From Microbacterium proteolyticum (lineage in GTDB: Bacteria; Actinomycetota; Actinomycetes; Actinomycetales; Microbacteriaceae), in the NCBI RefSeq assembly GCF_029639405.1, contig NZ_CP121274.1:1488001-1552000 (forward strand): a stretch of DNA of 64,000 nucleotides. Reading direction: 5' to 3'. The first letter of the stretch is position 1; each line of letters opens with the position of its first letter. Made by a program: the position numbers and the translations under genes. The notes under the pieces are model-generated. The model made no database searches, had not been told where the DNA came from, and worked only from the letters and a program-made list of their open reading frames with translations. Of the stretch, positions 7,780 to 17,027 are shown one piece after another.

Positions 7780-9969
7780 GTGACGACGCAAGCGATCTCC
7801 GAAGTGCAGGGCGACCTCCCGGAACCCTGGCCCTCGGTCGTGACGCTGCGTGCAGCCGGAGCGGCGCTCATCCTGGCCGTCCCGCAGAGCGCGCTCCCCC
7901 ACGTCGTCCACTGGGGCGCCGACCTCCCCGACGCGGGTACGGACACCGCCCGCGAGATCGCGCTGCACGCGCAGGCGCCCCTGGCGACCAACGGGGTGGA
8001 CGGCGCGGTGGTCGTCTCCGTCCTCCCCGAGAACTCCACCGGATGGACCGGGACGCCGGGTCTGTCCGGGCACCGGTCCGGGGGCTCGTGGTCGACGAAG
8101 TTCGTCCCCGACGCGGTGCGCGTCCTCATCGACGACGACCGGGGAGGCCGCGTCGAGGTGGACGCCCGTGACCTCGACGCCCGACTCCGGCTCCTGATGG
8201 TCATCGAGATGCTTCCCAGCGGCCTGGTGCGATTCGACGCCGAGGTGACCAACGAAGCGGACGGCTACTACACCGTCAACGACCTGCAGCTGGCTCTGCT
8301 CGTACCGCATCGCGCCGAGGTCCTGTTCGATCTGGCCGGACGGTGGGCGAAGGAGAAGATGCCGCAGTGGCGCGACTTCACCGTCGGCACGCACCTGCGC
8401 GAGGGACGCCACGGACGCACCGGGGCGGACGCCGCGACCCTCCTCATCGCCGGGTCGGCGGACCTCGACTTCGACCGCGGAGAGGCCTGGGGCCTGCACG
8501 TGGCGTTCAGCGGGAACCACCGCCTCCTCGCGGAGCGCGCGTTCTCGGGGGAACGGGTCCTCATGGGCGGAGAGCTGCTGCTTCCGGGGGAGATCCGCCT
8601 CGGTCGCGGCGAGACGTACCGCACGCCCTCGGTCTTCGCCGCCTACGGGCGGGGGCTGGATGACGTGGCCGGCCGGTTCCACCGCCACCTCCGCGCCCGG
8701 GCCGCCCACCCGCGGTCGGTTCGACCGGTCGTGATGAACGTGTGGGAGGCCGTCTACTTCGACCACGACCTCCCGCGCATCCTGGAGCTCGCGGACGCCG
8801 CGCAGCGTGTGGGGGTGGAGCGGTTCGTCCTGGACGACGGCTGGTTCGGTTCCCGACGCGACGACACCTCCGGGCTGGGCGACTGGGTGGTCGCCGAGGA
8901 CGTCTGGGGCGGGGGACGCTTCCGCGCCCTGGTCGACGGCGTGAAGCAGCGCGGCATGGAGTTCGGACTCTGGTTCGAGCCCGAGATGGTCAACGTGCGC
9001 TCCGAGCTCGCCCAGGCGCACCCCGAGTGGCTGCTCCAGGTGCCGGGGCGCCTGCCGGTCGACTTCCGTCACCAGCAGGTGCTGGACCTCTCGCACCCGG
9101 GCGCCTTCGAGCACGTGCGCCGGCAGATCGTCTCGCTCGTCCGCGAGTACGGCATCGACTACATCAAGTGGGACCACAACCGCGACCTCATCGAGGCGGG
9201 CTCCACGCGGACCGGCCGCGCGGGCGTCCACGAGCAGACGTACGCGACGTACCGGCTCCTCGATGCCGTGCGCGCCGACTGCCCCGGGCTGGAGATCGAG
9301 TCGTGCTCCTCCGGCGGGGCGCGGGTCGACCTGGAGATCCTCGACCACACCGATCGGGTTTGGGCGTCGGACTGCATCGACGCGCGGGAACGCCAGCAGA
9401 TCCAGCGATGGACCGCTCAGCTCCTCCCGCCCGAGCTCGTCGGCAGCCACATCGGCGCGGACCGCGCGCACACCACCCGGCGCCGCCTCGACCTCGACTT
9501 CCGCGCCGCGACCGCCCTCTTCGGCCACTTCGGCATCGAGTGGGATCTCACGTCCGCCTCGGAGGGCGAGATCGCGCGGCTGGCGGAGTGGGTCGCGTAC
9601 TACAAGGACGTCCGCGGCCTCATCCACTCGGGGACCGTCGTGCGGCGCACGCTCGAAGGCGGGGATCTCTGGCTCCACGGCGCCGTCGCCGAAGACCGGA
9701 CCCGCGCGCTCTACGAGGTGACGCTGCGTGAGCGCCCCGTGACCTGGCCGGTCGATCGGGTGCGCCTGCCCGGATTGGACCCGCAGAGCGAGTACCGGGT
9801 GACCGTCGGCGGGCCCGCGGACCCGCGGCCCTTCGATCCCCGGATCCACCCGTCGTGGTTCCGCGAGGGCACGGTGCTCAGCGGCGCCGCCCTGGGGGAG
9901 ATCGGCATCCACATCCCCGCTCTGGATCCCGATACCTGTGTCGTCGTGAATGTGGAGGCCCTGCAGTGA
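7780..9969 (+). CDS. GH36 alpha-galactosidase
   Basis: 729 residues, the usual size for GH36. Cleaves terminal alpha-galactosyl residues with retention of configuration. Visible landmarks: FVLDDGWFG, KWDHNRD with the expected nucleophile Asp near residue 465, and SDCIDAR near 530-536 carrying the acid/base Asp. There is no signal peptide, so the enzyme acts inside the cell on imported oligosaccharides. GTG at 7780 follows a purine-rich gaaggcgaagagg stretch; an open frame extends to 7642 but would start inside the operators and promoter, so I reject the longer form. The stop overlaps the next start (GTGA), indicating translational coupling to the permease genes. Confidence 0.93.
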   Translation: MTTQAISEVQGDLPEPWPSVVTLRAAGAALILAVPQSALPHVVHWGADLPDAGTDTAREIALHAQAPLATNGVDGAVVVSVLPENSTGWTGTPGLSGHRSGGSWSTKFVPDAVRVLIDDDRGGRVEVDARDLDARLRLLMVIEMLPSGLVRFDAEVTNEADGYYTVNDLQLALLVPHRAEVLFDLAGRWAKEKMPQWRDFTVGTHLREGRHGRTGADAATLLIAGSADLDFDRGEAWGLHVAFSGNHRLLAERAFSGERVLMGGELLLPGEIRLGRGETYRTPSVFAAYGRGLDDVAGRFHRHLRARAAHPRSVRPVVMNVWEAVYFDHDLPRILELADAAQRVGVERFVLDDGWFGSRRDDTSGLGDWVVAEDVWGGGRFRALVDGVKQRGMEFGLWFEPEMVNVRSELAQAHPEWLLQVPGRLPVDFRHQQVLDLSHPGAFEHVRRQIVSLVREYGIDYIKWDHNRDLIEAGSTRTGRAGVHEQTYATYRLLDAVRADCPGLEIESCSSGGARVDLEILDHTDRVWASDCIDARERQQIQRWTAQLLPPELVGSHIGADRAHTTRRRLDLDFRAATALFGHFGIEWDLTSASEGEIARLAEWVAYYKDVRGLIHSGTVVRRTLEGGDLWLHGAVAEDRTRALYEVTLRERPVTWPVDRVRLPGLDPQSEYRVTVGGPADPRPFDPRIHPSWFREGTVLSGAALGEIGIHIPALDPDTCVVVNVEALQ

Positions 9970-10895
9970 GCACCCGAACGAGTCCCCTGAACACCCGGGC
10001 GATCGTCGCCCCCACGGGCAAGCGCCGACGCCGCGGCGACGCGAAGGTCGCCCTCTTCTTCATCGCTCCGGCCGCGCTCGGCTTCCTCGCGTTCTACCTG
10101 ATCCCTTCCCTCCGGGGGATCTGGTTCAGCTTCACCGACCAGAACCTGATCGGGGCGGGCGAGTTCGTCGGAGTCGCCAACTACACCCGAATGTTCGGTG
10201 ACCCGCTGTTCTGGAACGCCCTCGGCGTCACCGTCGAGTACGTCGTCATCAACATCGGTGTGCAGACCGTCCTCGCCGTCGCGATCGCCGTGCTCATGCA
10301 CCGCCTCACGCGGTCCGCGGTCATCCGCGGCATCATCCTGCTGCCCTACCTGGTCGCGAACGTCGTCGTCGCGCTCGTGTGGTTCTGGATGATGGACTAC
10401 TCCACCGGCATCATCAACGTCTTCCTCGACGCGATCGGCGGCGACCGGATGGCGTTCTTCGGAAACGAGACGCTGGCCATCCCGACCATCGCGCTGATCA
10501 ACGTCTGGCGCTACGTCGGCTACACGGCGCTCCTGGTGTTCGCCGGGCTGCAGACCATCCCCACCCAGCTCTACGAGGCGGCGGCCCTGGACGGCGCCTC
10601 CGAGGTGCGGATGTTCCGCTCGATCACCCTCCCGCTGCTGCGGCCCGTCCTGGCGCTCGTCCTCGTCATCACGCTCGTCGGATCGTTCCAGATCTTCGAC
10701 ACCGTGGCCGTCACCACCCAGGGAGGCCCGATCAACTCGACGCGGGTCATCTACTACTACATCTACCAACAGGCCTTCGAGAAGTTCGATCTCGGATACG
10801 CGTCGGCCATGTCGGTGTTCCTGCTGGTCGTCCTGGCCCTGGTCGCCTACTTCCAGCTCAAGATCATGCGCTCGAACTCCTCGGACCTGGCTTAG
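9966..10895 (+). CDS. Sugar ABC transporter permease, MalF type
   Basis: 309 residues with about six membrane helices and the cytoplasmic EAA loop (YEAAALDGASEVRMFR) that docks the ATPase. First of two permeases of a CUT1-type importer. The GTG start at 9966 shares four bases with the galactosidase stop. A longer frame from 9855 is just the end of the upstream gene read in another frame. Basic N-terminus (GKRRRRGD) fits the inside-positive rule. Confidence 0.92.
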   Translation: MSTRTSPLNTRAIVAPTGKRRRRGDAKVALFFIAPAALGFLAFYLIPSLRGIWFSFTDQNLIGAGEFVGVANYTRMFGDPLFWNALGVTVEYVVINIGVQTVLAVAIAVLMHRLTRSAVIRGIILLPYLVANVVVALVWFWMMDYSTGIINVFLDAIGGDRMAFFGNETLAIPTIALINVWRYVGYTALLVFAGLQTIPTQLYEAAALDGASEVRMFRSITLPLLRPVLALVLVITLVGSFQIFDTVAVTTQGGPINSTRVIYYYIYQQAFEKFDLGYASAMSVFLLVVLALVAYFQLKIMRSNSSDLA

Positions 10896-10904
10896 GAGCC
10901 CCTC

Positions 10905-11855
10905 ATGACCGCTGTCATCACACCGCCCCGGGCCACCGAGGCCGCCGCGGGCGAGTCCGCCGCCCCGCCGGCATCCCGTCGCCGGATCAACATCGGCCGC
11001 ATCGTCGCGTGGGCGTGCCTCGTCGTCATCCTGATCGTCACGCTGTTCCCCTTCTACTGGATGCTGCGCACCGCCCTCTCCACGAATACCGCGCTCTACA
11101 CCAACGCGGGGAGCCTGCTCCCCGTCGACTTCAGCTGGGGCGGCTTCGCCCGCGTGCTCGGCCTGTCGTCGCCGGAGCAGGCGGTGGCCGAGGGCGGCAC
11201 GACGGGATCGATCAACTTCTGGCTCTACCTGCGCAACACCGTGATCGTGGCCACCGTCATCACGATCGGACAGGTGCTGTTCTCCTCCATGGCCGCCTAC
11301 GCCTTCGCCCGCCTGGAGTGGAAGGGACGGGACGTCGTCTTCTTCCTCTTCCTCACGGCGCTGATGATCCCGCCGATCTTCGTGCAGCTGCCCAACTTCA
11401 TCCTCATCCGCGACCTGGGGCTGCTGAACACGCTGGCCGGCATCATCCTGCCGTTCTTCTTCATGACCCCCTTCGCGATCTTCTTCATGCGGCAGTTCTT
11501 CCTCGGCATCAGCCGCGAGGTCGAAGAGTCGGCGAAGATCGACGGCGCGGGGCACCTGCGGATCTTCTTCCGGATCGTGCTCCCGATGTCGTCGACGCCG
11601 GTCTTCACGCTGGCGCTCCTGACCTACATCACCGCGTGGGGCGAGTACTTCTGGCCCCTCCTCGTCGGTCGAGCCGACGACGCGCGCGTGCTCACCGTCG
11701 CGCTGGGGATCTTCCGCTCCCAGACCCCGCAGACGGGCCCGGACTGGGCCGGCCTCATGGCCGGAACCCTCGTCGCGGCCCTGCCCATCTTCGTCCTCTT
11801 CGTCCTCTTCGGCCGGAAGCTCGTCGACAACCTCGGCTACTCCGGAATCAAATGA
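10905..11855 (+). CDS. Sugar ABC transporter permease, MalG type
   Basis: 316 residues, about six helices, EAA loop near EESAKIDGAGHLRIFF. Partner of the upstream MalF-type permease. The ATG has aggag seven nt upstream and only 9 bp separate it from the previous stop. No ATPase gene is in the operon, so the complex must borrow a shared MsmX/MsiK-like ATPase encoded elsewhere, as is common for CUT1 systems in actinobacteria. Confidence 0.92.
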   Translation: MTAVITPPRATEAAAGESAAPPASRRRINIGRIVAWACLVVILIVTLFPFYWMLRTALSTNTALYTNAGSLLPVDFSWGGFARVLGLSSPEQAVAEGGTTGSINFWLYLRNTVIVATVITIGQVLFSSMAAYAFARLEWKGRDVVFFLFLTALMIPPIFVQLPNFILIRDLGLLNTLAGIILPFFFMTPFAIFFMRQFFLGISREVEESAKIDGAGHLRIFFRIVLPMSSTPVFTLALLTYITAWGEYFWPLLVGRADDARVLTVALGIFRSQTPQTGPDWAGLMAGTLVAALPIFVLFVLFGRKLVDNLGYSGIK

Positions 11856-11937
11856 CCCCCCGCCCCACAGCCCCTTCCGGCGACCCGCGCCGCCGGGGGG
11901 AATCCCGACGCACGTCCACACAATGAAAGGCAATCCC

Positions 11938-13299
11938 ATGCGCTTCACCTCACGCGCGCGCCGCACCGTCGCGGTCGTCGCCGTCGCCGCGGCCGTCCCC
12001 GCGCTCCTCGCCGGTTGCTCCTCGACCGGGGGCGGCGACGCCTCCGGGGAGAAATCCATCACCTATTGGCTCTGGGACAGCAACCAGCAGCCCGCCTACC
12101 AGCAGTGCGCGGACGACTTCCAGAAGTCGTCGGGCATCACGGTGAAGATCGAGCAGTTCGGCTGGTCGGACTACTGGCAGGGCCTGACGACGGGCTTCGC
12201 CTCGGGCACCGCCCCGGACGTCTTCGCCGACCACCTGTCGTACTACCCGCAGTTCGTCTCGCAGGGCCAGCTGCTCGACATCTCGGACCGCGTCGAGAAG
12301 GACGGCCTGGACCTCGGCATCTACCAGGACGGCCTTGCCGACCTGTGGACCAACCAGGACGGCGGCCGGTACGGCCTGCCCAAGGACTTCGACACCGTCG
12401 CGACGTTCTACAACGAGAAGATGGTCACGGATGCCGGTTACACGGCCGACCAGCTCGCCGACCTCGCGTGGAACACGACCGACGGCGGATCCTTCGAGAA
12501 GCTCGTCGCCCACCTGACCGTCGACCAGAACGGCGTCCGCGGCGACGAGGCCGGCTTCGACAAGAGCAAGGTCGCCGTCTACGGCCTCGCGCTCAGCGGC
12601 AACGGCCTGAACGCGAGCGGCCAGCAGACGTGGTCGCCGTACGCCCTGAGCAACGACTGGTACTACGGCGACAAGACGCCCTGGACCAGCTCGTGGAACT
12701 TCGGGGACACGTCCTTCGCCGACACCCTCGCCTGGTACAAGGGTCTGATCGACAAGGGCTACATGCCCAGCGTCGACATCGCCCTCTCCGAGCAGGACCC
12801 GCTGAACGGGTACCTCGCCGGACGCTACGCGCTCGTCACGGACGGCAGCTGGATGAACGGTTCGTACCTCGGCCAGGACGAGGTCGCGACCAAGGTCGCT
12901 CCCACCCCGGTGGGTCCGAGCGGCGAGCGCGCCAGCCTGTTCAACGGCCTCTCCGACGGCATCTGGGCCGGAAGCAAGAACCAGGATGCCGCGTGGGAGT
13001 GGGTCAAGTACCTCGCGTCCGCCGACTGCCAGGACGTCATCGGCGACGCCGCCGTCGTCTTCCCCGCCGTCAAGACGTCGACCGCGAAGGCCGAAGCCGC
13101 CTTCGCGGCGAAGGGCTGGGATGTCACCGGGTTCACCGAGCAGGTGACCGACGGCACCACGAAGCTCCTGCCCATCGCCGACCACTGGTCCGACGTCAAC
13201 GACACGATGACGGCCGCGATCGAGTCGTACCTGAAGGGCGCCTCCGACGCGAGCGCGCTCCAGGCGGCGAACGAGCAGGTCAACGCCCTGTTCAAGTAA
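11938..13299 (+). CDS. Sugar-binding lipoprotein of the ABC importer
   Basis: 453 residues. Signal peptide with lipobox ALLAGC, so lipidated at the Cys and held on the outer face of the membrane. The rest resembles CUT1 extracellular solute-binding proteins (YWLWDSNQQ start, a GLPKDFDT stretch, and a WEWVKYLAS element near the C-terminus). I start at ATG 11938, preceded by aaagg at 7 nt; ATG 11923 is in frame but puts this site inside the gene. It delivers oligosaccharide to the two permeases just upstream. Confidence 0.92.
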   Translation: MRFTSRARRTVAVVAVAAAVPALLAGCSSTGGGDASGEKSITYWLWDSNQQPAYQQCADDFQKSSGITVKIEQFGWSDYWQGLTTGFASGTAPDVFADHLSYYPQFVSQGQLLDISDRVEKDGLDLGIYQDGLADLWTNQDGGRYGLPKDFDTVATFYNEKMVTDAGYTADQLADLAWNTTDGGSFEKLVAHLTVDQNGVRGDEAGFDKSKVAVYGLALSGNGLNASGQQTWSPYALSNDWYYGDKTPWTSSWNFGDTSFADTLAWYKGLIDKGYMPSVDIALSEQDPLNGYLAGRYALVTDGSWMNGSYLGQDEVATKVAPTPVGPSGERASLFNGLSDGIWAGSKNQDAAWEWVKYLASADCQDVIGDAAVVFPAVKTSTAKAEAAFAAKGWDVTGFTEQVTDGTTKLLPIADHWSDVNDTMTAAIESYLKGASDASALQAANEQVNALFK

Positions 13300-13310
13300 G
13301 TCACCGAACC

Positions 13311-13342
13311 CCGGGGCGTCCGGTACCCGCCGGACGCCCCGG
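13311..13342 (+). terminator. Intercistronic hairpin after the binding-protein gene
   Basis: Perfect 13-bp stem (ccggggcgtccgg / ccggacgccccgg) with a 6-nt loop, 11 bp after the stop, followed by a C-rich rather than T-rich tract. Likely a partial terminator or 3' RNA stabiliser that raises binding-protein mRNA relative to downstream genes. Confidence 0.6.
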
Positions 13343-13406
13343 TCCCCCCCGCATCCCTCGTTCTCCCCCTCGATTCACCACCCGCACCACGTACGAAGGA
13401 GTACAC

Positions 13407-16298
13407 GTGACCAGCCCCCACCTGCCCGCACGCTGGGGTCGCCGAGCGACCGCCTGCGCGGCATTGTCCGCCCTGGTGTTGTCCGGTCTGGCGGTCGGCG
13501 CCGCCGCACCGGCCAGCGCCGCGACCGTCGACGTCATCGGCGTCGACTTCAGCAAGACCGACGGCGCCGTCCAGGGCGGCGCTTCGGGGATGCTCTACGG
13601 ACTGTCGGATGACGGCGTCCCCACGGACGCCATCATCGCGGGCGCTCGGCCCACCAACCTCACGCAGAAGGCGCCGCACGGAGCCCAGCACCCCAACGGC
13701 GATCCGCTGCAGGTCGAGCGCGCGTTCTTCGAGAACGGCGGGCAGTACCTGATGACGAACATCCAGGACTACTACCCCGACTGGGCCTACAACGGCGGCA
13801 AGCGCCCCTCCGACTTCAGCACCTACCTCGACATCGTCCGCAAGGTCGTCAAGAGCGTGGTCGACGAGTCCGACCACCCCGAGAAGTACGTCTTCACCCC
13901 CTTCAACGAGCCCGACGGCGGCAACTGGTACGCCGACTGGGGGACGATGAAGGACACCTACTTCCAGGACTGGAAGGCCGTCTATCAGGCCATCAAGGAG
14001 GTCTACCCGCAGGCGAAGATCGCCGGCAACGGTGACACGCGCTGGCAGTCGGCCCGCACGCGGGACTTCCTCACGTTCGCCAAGGCGAACAACGTCCTGC
14101 CGGACATCTTCACGTGGCACGAACTGGGGCGCGGCAGTCTGCAGTACTTCCGGCAGCACCTGGCGGAGTACCGCAAGATCGAGAGCGACCTCGGGATGAC
14201 GGCCCTCCCCGTGAACATCACCGAATACGCCATGCGGCGCGACATGTCCGTGCCCGGAAACCTCGTCCAGTGGCTGGCCATGTTCGAGGACGAGAAGGTC
14301 GACGCGGAGACCGCGTACTGGACGTACGCGGGCAACCTCAACGACAACATGGCGAAGAACAACAGCGCCAACGGCGCGTGGTGGCTGCTGAAGTGGTACG
14401 GCGACCTCACCGGTCAGACGGTCGCGGTCACGCCGCCGTCGCTGAACGCGCCGGACACCCTGCAGGGCCTCGGTGCGATCGACACCGCGAAGAAGCAGGC
14501 CACGGTGCTCTTCGGAGGCACGAACAACACCACGCGGCTGGACCTGTCCGGCCTCGACCCGGCCGTGTTCGGCACCACCGTCGACATCCAGATCCGCGAG
14601 GCCGAGTGGTCCGGCCAGGAAGGCGAGGCACAGGCCCCGCCGGTCGTGGTCGCCAAGCGCGTCGCCGTGGGCGGCACGATCCAGGTGGAGGTGCCCAGCA
14701 CCAACCGACTGGACGCCTACCAGGCTGTCATCACGCCGGCCCTCCCCGCCGCCCCGGTGGTCGATTCGACCTGGTCCACCTCGATCGAGGCGGAGAACAC
14801 CACGCTGCGCGACGTGACGGCGTACAACCAGGACCCGGCCGCGGACTGGACCTTCTCGGCATCCGGGGGTCGTGACGTCGGGTCGACGAACAAGGTCACG
14901 TCGTCGCTCACGTGGACGGTCGACGTCCCGACGACGGGGACGTACCGATTCGGCGCGATCGCCGGTGTCAACGGTTCCAAGATCGGACCGGGGAAGCACG
15001 CACTGTTCGTCGACGGGCAGAACGCCGCGACGATCGAGTACGAAGCGGGCTTCGACTGGAGCTACCGGGGCCGGGGCGAGACCACCATCCAGCTGACGCA
15101 GGGACGGCATGAGCTGTCGGTGCGGATGAGCGCGGACGGATCGACGCTCCTGCCCGGTTCGGACATCTCGCTCGACCGCTTCGACCTCACCCGCATCGAC
15201 GGCCCGGAGACGACGACCTACCCCGCCGTCCTCGCACGGACCTCCGCGTCGCTCGACTACACGAAGGGAGCCGTCGCCCTCACCGGTGACAAGACGGCGA
15301 CCTTCTTCCCGTCGGCGCGCGAGACCGGGTACTACGACGTCGCGATCCGCTACACCACCACCGGTGCGGCCGGGCTGGCCGTCACGCTGAACGACCGCAG
15401 CATCGGCGGATTGGGAGCGGACAAGGCGGGGACCTGGACCTCGACGGCCCGGGTGCACCTCGCCGAAGGCATCACCGAGCTGAAGGTCGGCTCGGCCCAG
15501 GGGGCCGCGGTGCAGTCCGTCACCGTCACCCGCGCGGCCGACGGCGACACCGCCACCGTGCGCGTCGAGGGCGAGGACGCCGCGAAGATCGCGCTGCACG
15601 GAGCGGCACGTCTGGAGACGCCCGGCCAGCCCACGAACGTGTCCGGCAAGCAGCTGGGATGGCTCGGCGGCAACGCCGACAACTACGCCACGCTCAGCCG
15701 GCCGGCGGGCCTCGGTGCGGGTCAGTACGACCTGACGGTGCGCTACTCCAACGCGGAGAAGAACACCGGCCACGCCTACAACACCGACGTCATCACCCGT
15801 TTCCTCGACGTGACCGAGGAGGGCGGGGCGACGACGCGGGGAGCCTTCCGCAACAACTACTCGTGGAACGGCTTCTGGACCCACACCGTGCCGCTGGACC
15901 TGACGACCGCGAGCGGCTCGCTGCGCCTGGGCAACACCACGGGCAACGCCCCCAACATCGACTGGCTCGCCCTGTCGCCGCTGGTGGCCAAGACGACGAA
16001 CACCGCGGATGCCGCCCTCACGGCGAACGTCGCGGCCTCGACGCGCAAGCTCGCGGGCAAGGTCTACGTCACGGTGGAGGTCACCAACACCTCGGCGGTC
16101 GCCGTGGACGTGGCCATCGCCACGAGCTACGGCAAGAAGACCTTCACCGGCGTCCAGCCCGGCAAGAAGGTCAGCACGTCGATCAACACGACGAAGAGCT
16201 CTGTCCCCGCGGGGCAGGCGACCGTCACCCTCACCGGGTCCGTGAACGGGGCGACCGTGAACCAGACCCTCACGGCGTCCTACAACGCCCAGAACTGA
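13407..16298 (+). CDS. Secreted clan GH-A glycoside hydrolase (GH39-like) with carbohydrate-binding modules
   Basis: 963 residues. Signal peptide 1-39 (cleavage near ASA-AT). Catalytic (beta/alpha)8-type region about 40-430 with FNEPD, acid/base Glu168, and ITEYAM, nucleophile Glu273, the pair expected of clan GH-A; local patterns remind me of GH39 but the family needs a profile search. Then two beta-sandwich modules of CBM35/CBM6 style (near 450-600 and 700-865, each with an EAENTT or EGEDAA opening and a xIDWLALS or xLDRFDL ending) and a C-terminal Ig-like domain rich in Thr and Lys. No sortase signal. GTG 13407 has aaggag six nt upstream. Position in an operon with a GH36 enzyme and importer suggests it releases galactose-containing oligosaccharides outside the cell. 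Confidence 0.85.
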   Translation: MTSPHLPARWGRRATACAALSALVLSGLAVGAAAPASAATVDVIGVDFSKTDGAVQGGASGMLYGLSDDGVPTDAIIAGARPTNLTQKAPHGAQHPNGDPLQVERAFFENGGQYLMTNIQDYYPDWAYNGGKRPSDFSTYLDIVRKVVKSVVDESDHPEKYVFTPFNEPDGGNWYADWGTMKDTYFQDWKAVYQAIKEVYPQAKIAGNGDTRWQSARTRDFLTFAKANNVLPDIFTWHELGRGSLQYFRQHLAEYRKIESDLGMTALPVNITEYAMRRDMSVPGNLVQWLAMFEDEKVDAETAYWTYAGNLNDNMAKNNSANGAWWLLKWYGDLTGQTVAVTPPSLNAPDTLQGLGAIDTAKKQATVLFGGTNNTTRLDLSGLDPAVFGTTVDIQIREAEWSGQEGEAQAPPVVVAKRVAVGGTIQVEVPSTNRLDAYQAVITPALPAAPVVDSTWSTSIEAENTTLRDVTAYNQDPAADWTFSASGGRDVGSTNKVTSSLTWTVDVPTTGTYRFGAIAGVNGSKIGPGKHALFVDGQNAATIEYEAGFDWSYRGRGETTIQLTQGRHELSVRMSADGSTLLPGSDISLDRFDLTRIDGPETTTYPAVLARTSASLDYTKGAVALTGDKTATFFPSARETGYYDVAIRYTTTGAAGLAVTLNDRSIGGLGADKAGTWTSTARVHLAEGITELKVGSAQGAAVQSVTVTRAADGDTATVRVEGEDAAKIALHGAARLETPGQPTNVSGKQLGWLGGNADNYATLSRPAGLGAGQYDLTVRYSNAEKNTGHAYNTDVITRFLDVTEEGGATTRGAFRNNYSWNGFWTHTVPLDLTTASGSLRLGNTTGNAPNIDWLALSPLVAKTTNTADAALTANVAASTRKLAGKVYVTVEVTNTSAVAVDVAIATSYGKKTFTGVQPGKKVSTSINTTKSSVPAGQATVTLTGSVNGATVNQTLTASYNAQN

Positions 16299-16302
16299 AC
16301 GC

Positions 16303-16335
16303 GCGGCGGGGGCGGGCCGAGTCCGCCCCCGCCGC
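16303..16335 (+). terminator. GC-rich hairpin after the secreted hydrolase
   Basis: 13-bp perfect stem (gcggcgggggcgg / ccgcccccgccgc) with a 7-nt loop, 4 bp after the stop and 20 bp before the WxL-like gene. No T run; probably a partial terminator or processing site. Confidence 0.6.
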
Positions 16336-16354
16336 CCACCCGAAGGGATCACGC

Positions 16355-16969
16355 ATGCACAAATACCTCTCGATCAGCGCCGCGGCGCTGACAGCGCTCC
16401 TCCTGGCGTCCGGGGGCGCGGCCGTCGCCGCGGCCGCCGAGCCGGGGGACAGCGTCGACGTCGGTGTCGATGTCGACATCGTCGCCCCCACGACCCCCGG
16501 TGCCCTGACGATGACCGTCGCCCCCGGGCGGGTGGCGCTCGCCGAGGACGGCTCGACCGACACCGTGCGTCGGTTCACGGGCTCGCTTCCCCAGGTGACG
16601 GTCACGGACACTCGCACCCCGGACCAGATCCCGGAGGGCAGCAGCTGGTACGTCCTCGGCAGTGCCGGCGACTTCCAGGCCGAGGGCGGGGCCAGCATCG
16701 GAGCCGACCATCTGGGCTGGAGCCCGCGTCTGGTCTCGGGGGACGACAGCGTCGTCTCGATCGGCGGTGACGTCGACACGTCCCTCGACTCGGACTCGCC
16801 GGCCGGTCGCGGGCTCGTCGACCAGGAACTGCTCTATCTCGGGGATGCCGCCTCGGTTCCCGAAGGCGGGGTGTCCTCGACCGCCACGGCGGACCTGACC
16901 CTCAAGGTCGAGCCGACCGTCCAGGCCGGGAAGTACTCGTCCGTCATCACCCTGTCGCTCTTCGAGTAA
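16355..16969 (+). CDS. Secreted WxL-domain-like protein
   Basis: 204 residues. Signal peptide about 1-27, then an all-beta protein. The central pattern VTVTDTRTPDQIPEGSSWYV, a GSAGDF stretch and ADHLGWSPRL matches the shape of WxL domains, which bind peptidoglycan non-covalently in Gram-positive bacteria; the two Trp-x-Leu motifs themselves are degenerate (WYVL, WSPRL). ATG with gaaggga eight nt upstream. The next gene encodes a DUF916-like protein, the usual partner of WxL proteins, which supports the call. The ligand and function are unknown. Confidence 0.7.
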   Translation: MHKYLSISAAALTALLLASGGAAVAAAAEPGDSVDVGVDVDIVAPTTPGALTMTVAPGRVALAEDGSTDTVRRFTGSLPQVTVTDTRTPDQIPEGSSWYVLGSAGDFQAEGGASIGADHLGWSPRLVSGDDSVVSIGGDVDTSLDSDSPAGRGLVDQELLYLGDAASVPEGGVSSTATADLTLKVEPTVQAGKYSSVITLSLFE

Positions 16970-16976
16970 GGACACA

Positions 16977-17017
16977 GGATGCGGCGCGCCCGACCACCAC
17001 GGTCGCGCGCCGCATCC
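16977..17017 (+). terminator. Strong hairpin between the WxL-like and DUF916-like genes
   Basis: 13-bp perfect outer stem (ggatgcggcgcgc / gcgcgccgcatcc) plus an inner gacc/ggtc pairing, starting 8 bp after the stop and ending 11 bp before the next ATG. Followed by ccacatcacc, no T run. Could attenuate transcription into the next gene. Confidence 0.6.
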
Positions 17018-17027
17018 CCACATCACC

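Noticed and set aside
9711..12062. 783-codon minus-strand frame opposite the ABC permeases
   Set aside because: Low-complexity acidic composition with no domain; antisense to clear permease genes.
12825..16352. 1175-codon minus-strand frame opposite the secreted hydrolase
   Set aside because: Antisense shadow; the plus strand has signal peptide, catalytic Glu pair and binding modules.
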